Positions 1-6,107 of a DNA stretch of 6,549 bases are shown in pieces. How positions within the stretch are numbered: position 1 is the first letter of the stretch; each line of letters starts with the position of its first letter. Origin of the DNA: Acidisphaera sp035272265 (GTDB taxonomy: Bacteria; Pseudomonadota; Alphaproteobacteria; Acetobacterales; Acetobacteraceae); the NCBI GenBank assembly GCA_035272265.1, contig DATEQV010000173.1, forward strand, positions 1 through 6,549. Reading direction: 5' to 3'. The position numbers and the translations under genes were made by a program. The notes under the pieces were generated by a model. That model searched no databases. It had not been told where the DNA came from and saw only the letters and a list, made by a program, of their open reading frames with translations.

Positions 1-32
1 CCCTGGGTTGCTTCGCTTCGCTCGCAATGACG
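1..32 (-). repeat. Dispersed CGTCATTGCGAG-type intergenic repeat (edge copy)
   Basis: Read on the minus strand this begins CGTCATTGCGAGCGAAGCG and ends AAGCAACCCAGGG. Short intergenic repeats with this CGTCATTGCGAG...GAAGCAA consensus are widespread in many bacterial genomes. A second, diverged copy lies on the plus strand at 6374-6404, so the family is visible twice in the window in opposite orientation. It lies just past the stop of the short minus-strand ORF. Its left boundary is cut by the window edge. Function is unknown. Confidence 0.6.
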
Positions 33-69
33 GAGTGAATAGGTTCCGATCGTCCAGACCTGGTAAAGG

Positions 70-258
70 CTATCTCTCTCGACGGATACGCTCCGCGTCC
101 GCTCGCATCCGGGCGAGCACCGGTGCAAGCGGCACCGTTCGGCCAGCCGCGACGTCAGAGTCGGTCGCATCGAGTACCGCCTCGAGCTCGGCTTGCGTCG
201 GCGTTGGCGGCTCCGGTGCTGCCTCATCGTCCGATGGGTGGTCGGTGACGCGATCCAT
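70..258 (-). CDS. Short hypothetical protein, antitoxin-like (62 aa)
   Basis: A 62-residue acidic-to-basic protein. Residues about 4-20 are Asp/Glu/Pro-rich and probably disordered. They are followed by a predicted helix (TQAELEAVLDATDSDVAAGR) and an Arg-rich C-terminus (LARMRADAERIRRER). The pattern of a helix, then D-x-D-x-AAGR, a short linker and a charged helix resembles small StbD/RelB/ParD-like antitoxins, but I cannot assign a family. I chose the ATG at 258 over the in-frame ATG at 285 because GAGGGA lies about six bases upstream of 258 and nothing similar precedes 285. No toxin ORF follows; the gene ends 37 bases from a dispersed repeat. It is transcribed divergently from the dehydrogenase gene. 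It could be an orphan antitoxin or an unrelated small protein. Confidence 0.5.
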   Translation of the reverse strand: MDRVTDHPSDDEAAPEPPTPTQAELEAVLDATDSDVAAGRTVPLAPVLARMRADAERIRRER

Positions 259-294
259 CGTGCTTCCCTCGGCGGAGTCCAGCATGTGGGCCGA

Positions 295-323
295 TTGGCG
301 CGGTATTCAAAGCGGACAATACT
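295..323 (+). promoter_or_regulatory. Possible promoter of the dehydrogenase gene, positioned for leaderless transcription
   Basis: TTGGCG (295-300) and AATACT (318-323) are 17 bases apart, matching three and four positions of the sigma-70 -35 and -10 hexamers. The expected start of transcription, six to seven bases after the -10, falls on or next to the A of the ATG at 330. No Shine-Dalgarno-like purine run lies between. The match is weak and position-based. Confidence 0.35.
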
Positions 324-329
324 CCCGGC

Positions 330-1058
330 ATGACACGCAACGCCACGGTCGCCGTCATTGGCGCCGGCGACTTCATCGGCGCGGCCATCGCCGAGCGCTT
401 TGCCGCCGGCGGGTACACCGTGTTCGCCGGCAGGCGGAACGGCGACAAGCTCGCGCCCTTGCGCGATCGCATCCAGGCGGCCGGCGGTCGCTGCGAGGCG
501 CGCACCCTCGATGCACGCAACGAAGCAGCCGTTGCCGCCTTCATGGCCGAGGCCGACGCCGCCGCGCCGCTGGCCGTGTGCATCTTCAACGTCGGCGCCA
601 ACGTGCGCTTCCCGATCCTGGAGACCTCTGAACGCGTCTTCCGCAAGGTATGGGAGATGGCGGCCTATGCCGGCTTCCTCGCCGGACGCGAGGCCGCGCG
701 CCACATGCTGGCGCGAGGCGGCGGCTGCATCTTCTTTACCGGTGCGACCGCCAGCGTGCGCGGCGGATCGGGCTACGCTGCGTTTGCCGCCGCCAAGTTC
801 GGGCTGCGCGCGGTCGCGCAGTCGATGGCGCGCGAGCTCGGCCCGCAGAACATCCACGTCGCGCACCTGATCATCGACGCCGGGGTCGATACAGCCTTCG
901 TCCGCCAGCGCGCCGGCTTCGACGAGACGCACCAGCCGGAGCCCGACCAGCTCATGGACCCGGCCTCGATCGCCGCCGCCTACTGGATGCTGCACGAGCA
1001 GACGCGCGACGCCTGGACCCACGAGCTCGATCTGCGCCCGTATCGCGAAACCTGGTGA
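330..1058 (+). CDS. Atypical short-chain dehydrogenase/reductase (SDR), degenerate active site
   Basis: A 242-aa single-domain Rossmann protein, typical SDR length. The nucleotide-binding loop is GAGDFIG (residues 11-17), where the canonical middle glycine of TGxxxGxG is Phe15. FNVGAN (86-91) replaces the usual NNAG. In the active-site segment (137-157) Lys156 is kept, but the residue four before it, normally the catalytic Tyr, is Phe152 (codon TTT at 783-785). The residue 13 before that, normally Ser, is Ala139; Thr140 and Ser142 are nearby. This agrees with a known SDR subgroup (SDR_c10 in CDD, from memory) that has Phe for Tyr and an incomplete glycine motif. It probably binds NAD(P), but ordinary carbonyl reduction is doubtful. 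The next gene starts 9 bases downstream, so the two are likely co-transcribed. The ATG at 330 lacks a Shine-Dalgarno. Substrate unknown. Confidence 0.88.
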   Translation: MTRNATVAVIGAGDFIGAAIAERFAAGGYTVFAGRRNGDKLAPLRDRIQAAGGRCEARTLDARNEAAVAAFMAEADAAAPLAVCIFNVGANVRFPILETSERVFRKVWEMAAYAGFLAGREAARHMLARGGGCIFFTGATASVRGGSGYAAFAAAKFGLRAVAQSMARELGPQNIHVAHLIIDAGVDTAFVRQRAGFDETHQPEPDQLMDPASIAAAYWMLHEQTRDAWTHELDLRPYRETW

Positions 1059-1067
1059 GGCAAACGC

Positions 1068-1673
1068 ATGACCGACGTCACGTTCTACTACGATTTCGGC
1101 AGCCCGAACGCCTACATGGCGCACCGCGTCATCCCCGGCGTCGAGGCGCGCACCGGTGCGAGGTTCGTCTATGTGCCGATCCTGCTCGGCGGGCTGTTCA
1201 AGCTGACGAACAATCAGGCGCCGCTCGCCGCCTACGCCGGCGTCAAGGGCAAGGTCGAGAACATGCGCCGCGAGATGGACCGCTTCGTCAGGCGCCATCA
1301 GCTGACGAAATTCCGCTGGAACCCGCACTTTCCGGTCATCACCGTGCAATGCATGCGGGGCGCGGTCGCCGCGCACGAGGAAGGCATCGGGCCGGCCTAT
1401 GACGAGGCGGTGTTCGCCGCGATCTGGGAGGACGGCCAGAAATGCGACGACCCCGCCGTGCTGCGCGACGTGCTGAGCCGCGCGGGGCTGCCGGCGGACC
1501 ACCTGCTCGCGCGCACCGCCGAGCAGCCGATCAAGGACAAGCTGATCGCCAACACGCAGGCGGCCTGCGACGCAGGCGCGTTCGGCTCGCCCACCTTCGT
1601 CGTCGACGGCGAGCTCTACTTCGGCAAGGAGAAGCTGCGCGAGATCGAGGACGCGCTGACCGAGGCGCGTTAG
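1068..1673 (+). CDS. 2-hydroxychromene-2-carboxylate isomerase family protein (DsbA/kappa-GST fold)
   Basis: A 201-aa protein, close to the usual length of this family (about 200 aa). The N-terminal strand-loop YYDFGSPNAY (7-16) carries the conserved Ser12-Pro13 that takes the place of the DsbA CxxC; in characterised members this serine binds the glutathione thiol. The segment PILLGGLFKLTNNQAP (37-52) and the C-terminal FGSPTFVVDGELYFG (172-186), with the cis-proline of the thioredoxin fold at Pro175, are family hallmarks. Characterised relatives isomerise 2-hydroxychromene-2-carboxylate in naphthalene breakdown, using glutathione as cofactor. No other ring-degradation genes are present here, so a general glutathione-dependent detoxification or isomerisation role is equally possible. 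GAGG at the end of the dehydrogenase gene serves as ribosome binding site. The TAG overlaps the opposing gene's stop by 4 bp. Confidence 0.9.
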   Translation: MTDVTFYYDFGSPNAYMAHRVIPGVEARTGARFVYVPILLGGLFKLTNNQAPLAAYAGVKGKVENMRREMDRFVRRHQLTKFRWNPHFPVITVQCMRGAVAAHEEGIGPAYDEAVFAAIWEDGQKCDDPAVLRDVLSRAGLPADHLLARTAEQPIKDKLIANTQAACDAGAFGSPTFVVDGELYFGKEKLREIEDALTEAR

Positions 1674-1927
1674 GTTCCCGCCAGCCTGCACGCGGCGCGG
1701 GCTTCCGCCGGCAGCCCCTGTCCGTGCGGATCGCGCGCCATCAGCGTGGCGAAATCGGCGTACGACATCGCATAATGCCCGCCCGGCGGCGTGCAGCTGC
1801 ACGTGCCGGTCCATGGCGCGATCCCGCACGCCGGATGCGGCGGTTCCGACCGCGCCGCCGTGACGCCGGCCGCGGACAGCAGCAGCATCAGCACCAGCGC
1901 AAGGAGTGCCATGAACGCGCGCATCAT
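1670..1927 (-). CDS. Small secreted cysteine-containing protein, unknown function (85 aa)
   Basis: The N-terminus is a textbook Sec signal: a basic start (MMRAF), a hydrophobic core (residues 6-20, MALLALVLMLLLSAA) and a likely signal peptidase I site near Ala24 (GVTA-ARS). The mature part is about 60 aa with four cysteines (34, 43, 45, 80), including CGIAPWTGTCSC and a Gly/Pro turn (TPPGGHY). This suits a small disulfide-bonded periplasmic protein. I do not recognise the family. ATG codons at 1927 and 1924 are adjacent and a third lies at residue 6; none has a strong Shine-Dalgarno. It lies 44 bases downstream of the lipoprotein gene on the same strand and may share its transcript. It is convergent with the isomerase gene, the two stops overlapping within TTAG. 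Confidence 0.6.
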   Translation of the reverse strand: MMRAFMALLALVLMLLLSAAGVTAARSEPPHPACGIAPWTGTCSCTPPGGHYAMSYADFATLMARDPHGQGLPAEARAACRLAGT

Positions 1928-1971
1928 GTGTCCCGGTTACCACGGCGGAACGAGCCCCGCCGTGAAGCCGT

Positions 1972-2361
1972 TCACATGAACGGCAGCCACTGCGTGCGGT
2001 TTTCCTCCTGCGCCGGCGTCAGCGTGCGCGGCCCGTCGGCGACCTGCGGCGGCACCGGATGCGGCAGGGCGGCCGGGTCCTGCCAGCAGTCCACGTTCGC
2101 CAGGCTGGCCGTGCAGTAGGGCAGGGGCGGCGGCGGCGGGTCGTACGGCTTGCAGTAGGTCAGTCCCTCGTCCAGCCGCACGACGGAGCACTCGTGCTGC
2201 ATGACGGCCGAGACCACGGCGTCGGTCACGGTGCGATGGATGATCGGGATCGCCGCCCCCTCGATCCCGGCCATGTAGCCGAACATCGCGGGTCCCCCGA
2301 CGTTGCACCCGGCGAGCAGGGGCAGGCTGATCGTGGCGGCGAGGATCGCGGTGCGGGACAT
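1972..2361 (-). CDS. Putative lipoprotein of unknown function (129 aa)
   Basis: A clear lipoprotein signal: MSRTAILAATISLPLLAGC, lipobox LAGC with Cys19 as the predicted lipidated residue, followed by Asn20, which gives no strong inner-membrane retention signal. The mature region starts Gly/Ala-rich and continues with a segment holding HECSVVRLDEGLTYC (57-70). A five-proline run (75-79) follows, then two more cysteines (83, 92) and a C-terminal ADGPRTLTPAQEENRTQW. The four cysteines beyond Cys19 (58, 70, 83, 92) could form two disulfides. From memory, similar lipoproteins with a CSxxRxxxGxTYC stretch and a proline run recur as uncharacterised proteins in alphaproteobacteria; I cannot name a domain. 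It is divergent from the yfgM-bamB unit, leaving a 136-base shared upstream region, and probably leads the two-gene minus-strand unit. Confidence 0.75.
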   Translation of the reverse strand: MSRTAILAATISLPLLAGCNVGGPAMFGYMAGIEGAAIPIIHRTVTDAVVSAVMQHECSVVRLDEGLTYCKPYDPPPPPLPYCTASLANVDCWQDPAALPHPVPPQVADGPRTLTPAQEENRTQWLPFM

Positions 2362-2396
2362 GTCCCAGCATCGCCGCGAAACCGTGAATGGCCGGT

Positions 2397-2425
2397 TTGC
2401 GGCGCGGGGGTCCGGTCGCTATGGT
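2397..2425 (+). promoter_or_regulatory. Candidate promoter of the yfgM-like/bamB unit
   Basis: TTGCGG (2397-2402), a 17-base spacer and TATGGT (2420-2425) give a sigma-70-like pair, with three -35 and four -10 matches. This would start transcription near 2432 and leave a leader of about 65 bases before the TTG at 2498. A small CCCTC/GAGGG hairpin (2470-2485) sits in that leader just before the Shine-Dalgarno. The region also has to hold the divergent lipoprotein promoter, for which I see no convincing hexamers. Confidence 0.4.
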
Positions 2426-2497
2426 CCGCGCCCGCTGGCCGTCTGGCCGCGTCCAGGGCGTAGATCGCGCCCTCGAGCTTGAGGGTCGGAGCCGGAT

Positions 2498-3175
2498 TTG
2501 CCTGATATCTTCGACGAGGTCAGCGAGGACCTGCGGGCCGAAAAGGCCCAGCTTCTGTTCAAGCGCTATGGCTGGGCGATCGCCGCCCTGGCCGTCGCCG
2601 TCGTGGTCGCGGCGGGCGCCTGGCAGGGGTGGCTGTATTACCAGAAGAAGCAGGACGCCGCGGCATCCGACGCCTTCCTCGCCGCCATGCGGCAGGCGGC
2701 CCAGCCGCTCGGCGGCGGCCAGGCCACCGAGGAGGCCAAGAAGGCCGCGCTGGCCGGCTTTGAGAAGCTCGCCGCCGACGCGCCCGAGGGATATCGCACG
2801 CTCGCGCGCCTGCGCGCCGCGGGGCTGAAGGCGGACATGGGCGATCTGCCCGGCGCGCTCGCGCTGTGGGACGCGGTGGCGCACGACGACTCGGCGGACA
2901 AGCTGCTGCGCGACCTCGCCAACCTGCTCTGGGCGCAGCACGGCATCGACGCCGGCGACCCGCCGGTCGTGCGCGCGCGCCTGGCCGCCCTGGAGAAGCC
3001 GGACAATCCGTTCCGTGCGCTGGCCGAGGAGGCGGGCGCGCTGCTCGACCTGCGGCTCGGGCAGACCGACGCGGCGAAGGCGGCGCTGCAGAAGCTCGCC
3101 AGCGACCCCACCGCGCCCGAGGGCGTGCACGCGCGGGCGAACGGGCTGCTCGACAGGATCGGGATCGGCGGGTGA
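2498..3175 (+). CDS. Membrane-anchored TPR protein, YfgM-like (TPR_21 family)
   Basis: A 225-aa protein starting at TTG; GGAG at 2488-2491 gives a well-placed Shine-Dalgarno and no better start is nearby. The start MPDIFDEVSEDLRAEKA is the amphipathic cytoplasmic tail typical of alphaproteobacterial members. One transmembrane helix follows (about residues 25-47, KRYGW then an Ala/Val-rich core). The rest is periplasmic, Ala- and Leu-rich helical repeats (about 55-225), as in TPR-like folds. In E. coli YfgM is an inner-membrane accessory of the SecYEG translocon that works with periplasmic chaperones, and its gene lies directly before bamB and der as here. This synteny supports the assignment more than the weakly conserved sequence. 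Its TGA overlaps the bamB start (GTGA), so the two are probably translationally coupled. Confidence 0.85.
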   Translation: MPDIFDEVSEDLRAEKAQLLFKRYGWAIAALAVAVVVAAGAWQGWLYYQKKQDAAASDAFLAAMRQAAQPLGGGQATEEAKKAALAGFEKLAADAPEGYRTLARLRAAGLKADMGDLPGALALWDAVAHDDSADKLLRDLANLLWAQHGIDAGDPPVVRARLAALEKPDNPFRALAEEAGALLDLRLGQTDAAKAALQKLASDPTAPEGVHARANGLLDRIGIGG

Positions 3176-4533
3176 CGACGAGTCCGGCCGGACGCAGGCG
3201 CGGCGCAATCGGCCGTCGCGCGCTGCTGCGAGCCTCGCTGCTGGGCGCGCCGCTCGCCGTGGGCGGCTGCAGCTGGTTCGACGACATCTTCGAGGACACC
3301 AAGACCCCGCTGCCGGGCAAGCGCATCTCGATCGTCTCGGCGCGTGCCACGCTGACGGGTGCGACCCACAGCCAGCGGGTTGTGCTGCCACCGGTGGTGG
3401 AGAACGCGGCCTGGCCGCAGGCGGGCGGCAATCCGGCGCATCTGATGGGGCATCTGGCGCTCGGCGAGCGGCCGGTCGAGGCGTGGTCGTCAGACATCGG
3501 CGAAGGCGGCGGCTTCCGTCAAAAGATCCTGTGCCAGCCGGTCGCGGCCGACGGCATCATCTACACGATGGATTCCGACGCCATCGTCAAGGCGTTCGAC
3601 ACCCGCGCGGGCCGGCACCTGTGGTCGCACGACACCACCGACGAGAACGACGACAGCACCAATGTCGGCGGCGGCCTGGCGATCGAGGGCGGCACGCTCT
3701 ACGCCGTCAACGGGCTGGCGTGGCTGGTCGCACTCGATCCCAAGACCGGGCGGCAGAAGTGGCGCCGCAACCTCGGCGCCCCGGCGCGCTCGGCGCCGAC
3801 CATCGCGGCGGGGCGGCTGTTCGTCGTCGTGATCGGCGACAAGCTGCTGTGCCTGTCCGCCGCGGACGGTCACGAGTTGTGGACGCACCAGGCCGCGAAC
3901 GCGGCGACCGGCCTGCTCGGCCAGCCCGCCCCCGCTTATGCGGACGGGCTGGTGGTGGCCGGGTTCGGCTCGGGCGAGATGGCGGCGTTGCGGGCCGAGA
4001 CCGGCGGCGTGGCCTGGATCGAGAGCCTCGCCTCGCCGCGCGGGCGCAGCAACGTGGGCGACGTGTCCGCCATCCGCGGCCTGCCGGTGATCGACCAGGG
4101 TGCGGTGTTCGCCATCAGCCTCGGCGGGTTGATGCTGTCGGACGACCAGCGCACCGGCCGCCGCCTGTGGGAGCGCGACGTCGCCGGCGAGGACAGTTTG
4201 TGGCTTGCCGGCGACTGGGTCTTCGTCGTCTCCCGCGAGCAGCAGATCGCCGCGGTCAAGCGCGATGACGGCAGCCTGGCGTGGGTGACCGACCTGCCGC
4301 GCTACGAGAACGAGGAGAAGCAGCGCGATCCGATCACCTGGTTCGGCCCGGTGCTGGCGAGCGACCGGCTGATCGTCGCGAGCACGACAGGTAAGGCGCT
4401 GTCGGTCAGTCCCTACACCGGCGAGATCCTGGGCCAGGCGGATTTGTCGGGTGCCGCGTCGCTGGGGCCGATCTGCGCCGAGCGCACCGTGTTCATCGTG
4501 ACCGACGACGGCCGCGTGATCGCGTTCAGGTAG
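3172..4533 (+). CDS. bamB: Outer membrane assembly lipoprotein BamB
   Basis: A 453-aa protein if begun at the GTG at 3172, which overlaps the previous stop by 4 bp. The open frame extends further upstream, but this start places the signal peptide at the N-terminus. Residues 1-20 are Arg-rich (RRRGAIGRRALLR), then a short hydrophobic core and the lipobox VGGC with Cys33. The mature part is a PQQ-type beta-propeller with repeated AxxG-x-x-x-W blade signatures: GRHLW (about 147), GRQKW (193), GHELW (233), GGVAW (278), GRRLW (330), GSLAW (367), and a final GEILG blade (about 418). BamB docks on BamA in the outer-membrane beta-barrel assembly machine. It is longer than E. coli BamB (392 aa), mainly from the N-terminal linker of about 65 residues before the first blade. 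A quinoprotein enzyme is unlikely given the lipobox, lack of obvious catalytic residues and synteny. Confidence 0.92.
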   Translation: MTTSPAGRRRGAIGRRALLRASLLGAPLAVGGCSWFDDIFEDTKTPLPGKRISIVSARATLTGATHSQRVVLPPVVENAAWPQAGGNPAHLMGHLALGERPVEAWSSDIGEGGGFRQKILCQPVAADGIIYTMDSDAIVKAFDTRAGRHLWSHDTTDENDDSTNVGGGLAIEGGTLYAVNGLAWLVALDPKTGRQKWRRNLGAPARSAPTIAAGRLFVVVIGDKLLCLSAADGHELWTHQAANAATGLLGQPAPAYADGLVVAGFGSGEMAALRAETGGVAWIESLASPRGRSNVGDVSAIRGLPVIDQGAVFAISLGGLMLSDDQRTGRRLWERDVAGEDSLWLAGDWVFVVSREQQIAAVKRDDGSLAWVTDLPRYENEEKQRDPITWFGPVLASDRLIVASTTGKALSVSPYTGEILGQADLSGAASLGPICAERTVFIVTDDGRVIAFR

Positions 4534-4574
4534 GGCGGTATGATGCGGAAATTTTACGCGCCCGTTCCGACCAT

Positions 4575-4704
4575 CGTCATGGCCGGTCCCCGGGCCAGCC
4601 CTCCGGGCTGCCCGAGGACATGCCTTGTCCCGGCCATCCACGACTCTTCGCTCCCGCCGCAGCAAAGAAAGTCGTGGATGACCGGCACAAGGCCGGTCAT
4701 GACG
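4575..4704. repeat. Compound palindromic intergenic element between bamB and der
   Basis: Two nested inverted pairs: the outer arms CGTCATGGCCGG (4575-4586) and CCGGTCATGACG (4693-4704) pair with one mismatch. The inner arms 4623-4644 and 4671-4692 form a 22-bp stem with two mismatches around a 26-base loop. The left arm carries an extra hairpin (4591-4614; AGCCC-TCC-GGGCT core) that the right arm lacks. The CGTCATGGCC...GGCCATCCACG layout is that of palindromic repeats common between genes in alphaproteobacteria. A larger relative lies at 6167-6327. If transcribed, it would fold strongly and could slow or end transcription from bamB, but no U-run follows. Confidence 0.75.
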
Positions 4705-4742
4705 GGTTGAAGCAGCTGGCCTGAACGGGCCAAAGGCACGCC

Positions 4743-6074
4743 ATGCTCCCGGTCGTCGTGATCGCGGGACGGCCGAACGTCGGCAAGAGCACGCTGTTCA
4801 ACCGCCTGGTCGGCAAGCGCGCCGCACTGGTCGCCGACACGCCCGGCGTCACGCGCGACCGCAAGGAGGCCGAGGCGCTGCTGCGCGGCAAGCGGGTGAT
4901 CCTGGTGGACACCGCCGGGCTCGAGGAGAGCGCGCCGGAGACGCTGTCGGGCCGCACGCGCGCGCTGAGCACTGCCGCGGTCTCCCGCGCCGACCTCGTG
5001 CTGTTCGTCGTCGATGCGCGCGACGGCCTGACTCCCGCCGACGGGCACTTCGCCCAATGGCTGCGGCGGCAGGGCCGGCCGGTGCTGCTGGTGGCCAACA
5101 AGGCCGAAGGCCGCGCGGCCGGCAGCGCGGTGTCCGAAACCTACGCGCTCGGCCTGGGCGATCCCGTCGCGGTGTCCGCCGAGCACGGCGAGGGCATCGC
5201 CGACCTGATGACCGAGATCGCCGACCGCCTGCCCGAAGAGGCACCGGAAGAGGCCGACGAGAGCAAGCCGCTCAAGCTCGCCATCGTCGGCCGGCCGAAC
5301 GCGGGCAAGTCCACGCTGCTCAATCGCCTGCTCGGCGAGGAGCGGATGCTGACCGGCCCCGAGCCGGGGCTCACGCGAGACGCGGTCGCCGCCTTGCTGC
5401 ACGATCCCGCCGGCGACATCGAACTGGTCGACACCGCCGGCCTGCGCCGCAAGGCGCGCATCGACGCGCCGCTGGAGAAGCTGTCGGTAGGCGCCGCGAT
5501 CGGCGCCTTGCGCATGGCCGAGGTCGTGGTGCTGGTGGTCGATGCGATCGAGGGCCTGCACGACCAGGACCTGCAGATCGCCAAGCTGATCGAGCGCGAG
5601 GGCCGTGCCGCGGTGATCGCGCTGAACAAGTGGGACGCGGTGCCCGACCGCAACCTCGCGAGGCGTGCGGTGAGCGACCGGCTGGAGACCAGCTTGGCGC
5701 AGATGAAGGGGATCGAGGTGGTGCCGGTCTCCGCTCTGACCGGCGCCGGGCTGGACAAGCTGCTGCCCGCGGTCCGCCGCGCCCACGCCGCCTGGAACAT
5801 CCGCGTGCCGACCGCGGAGCTGAACCGCTGGTTCGAGACGATGCTCGCGCGGCACACCTTGCCGCTGGTCGAGGGCCGGCGGCTGAAGTTGCGCTACATC
5901 ACGCAGGCCAAGGCGCGGCCGCCGACCTTCGTGGTGTTCGGCACGCGGGCGGAATTGTTGCCCGAGGACTACCGGCGGTATCTGGTCAACGGGTTGCGCG
6001 AGGCGTTCGGGCTGCCCGGTGTCCCGATCCGGCTGCAGACGCGGGGGACGCGCAACCCGTTTGCGGAGGGGTAG
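4743..6074 (+). CDS. der: Ribosome biogenesis GTPase Der (EngA)
   Basis: A 443-aa tandem GTPase needed for maturation of the 50S ribosomal subunit. First G domain: P-loop GRPNVGKST (9-17), TPGVTRD (33-39), DTAG (56-59), NKAE (119-122, an accepted variant of NKxD) and SA (145-146). An acidic linker (164-174, EEAPEEADE) leads to the second G domain: GRPNAGKST (183-191), PGLTRD (208-213), DTAGLRRKARI (230-240), NKWD (295-298) and VSAL. The C-terminal KH-like domain (about 350-440) holds the LKLRYITQAKARPPTFVVFGTR stretch and ends RGTRNPFAEG. All nucleotide-binding motifs are intact. ATG at 4743 follows AAAGG with suitable spacing. It lies 209 bases after bamB, separated by a palindromic element, so it may need its own promoter; I found no convincing one. 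Confidence 0.97.
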   Translation: MLPVVVIAGRPNVGKSTLFNRLVGKRAALVADTPGVTRDRKEAEALLRGKRVILVDTAGLEESAPETLSGRTRALSTAAVSRADLVLFVVDARDGLTPADGHFAQWLRRQGRPVLLVANKAEGRAAGSAVSETYALGLGDPVAVSAEHGEGIADLMTEIADRLPEEAPEEADESKPLKLAIVGRPNAGKSTLLNRLLGEERMLTGPEPGLTRDAVAALLHDPAGDIELVDTAGLRRKARIDAPLEKLSVGAAIGALRMAEVVVLVVDAIEGLHDQDLQIAKLIEREGRAAVIALNKWDAVPDRNLARRAVSDRLETSLAQMKGIEVVPVSALTGAGLDKLLPAVRRAHAAWNIRVPTAELNRWFETMLARHTLPLVEGRRLKLRYITQAKARPPTFVVFGTRAELLPEDYRRYLVNGLREAFGLPGVPIRLQTRGTRNPFAEG

Positions 6075-6107
6075 GGCGGGCGTGGGGTGCGGGCGTTTGC
6101 GCGCGCT

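Noticed and set aside
8..631. Plus-strand frame spanning the left edge and the start of the SDR gene
   Set aside because: Ser/Ala/Arg-rich composition and overlap in another frame with the SDR gene; no domain.
1068..1673. DsbA-type thiol oxidoreductase
   Set aside because: The CxxC is absent and Ser-Pro sits at that place; there is no signal peptide. The HCCA isomerase/kappa-GST branch fits better.
2866..3171. Upstream extension of the bamB frame
   Set aside because: The frame is open but overlaps the yfgM-like gene and would bury the lipoprotein signal about 135 residues inside; the GTG at 3172 gives the signal at the N-terminus and a standard 4-bp overlap.
1937..3391. 484-codon minus-strand frame covering the lipoprotein gene and the yfgM-like gene
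   Set aside because: It lies antisense to a gene with a membrane helix and conserved synteny and out of frame with the lipoprotein gene; its composition is typical of GC-rich shadow frames.
3172..4533. PQQ-dependent alcohol dehydrogenase
   Set aside because: The PQQ-like blades are there, but the lipobox, the size and the yfgM-der context point to BamB, and I see no disulfide ring or metal-site residues of quinoproteins.
3490..4665. 391-codon minus-strand frame opposite bamB
   Set aside because: Antisense shadow of a clear beta-propeller gene; it runs into the palindromic element and shows no motif.
4575..4704. Rho-independent terminator for bamB
   Set aside because: The stem is strong, but no run of T follows on either strand and the sequence belongs to a repeat family; called a repeat instead.
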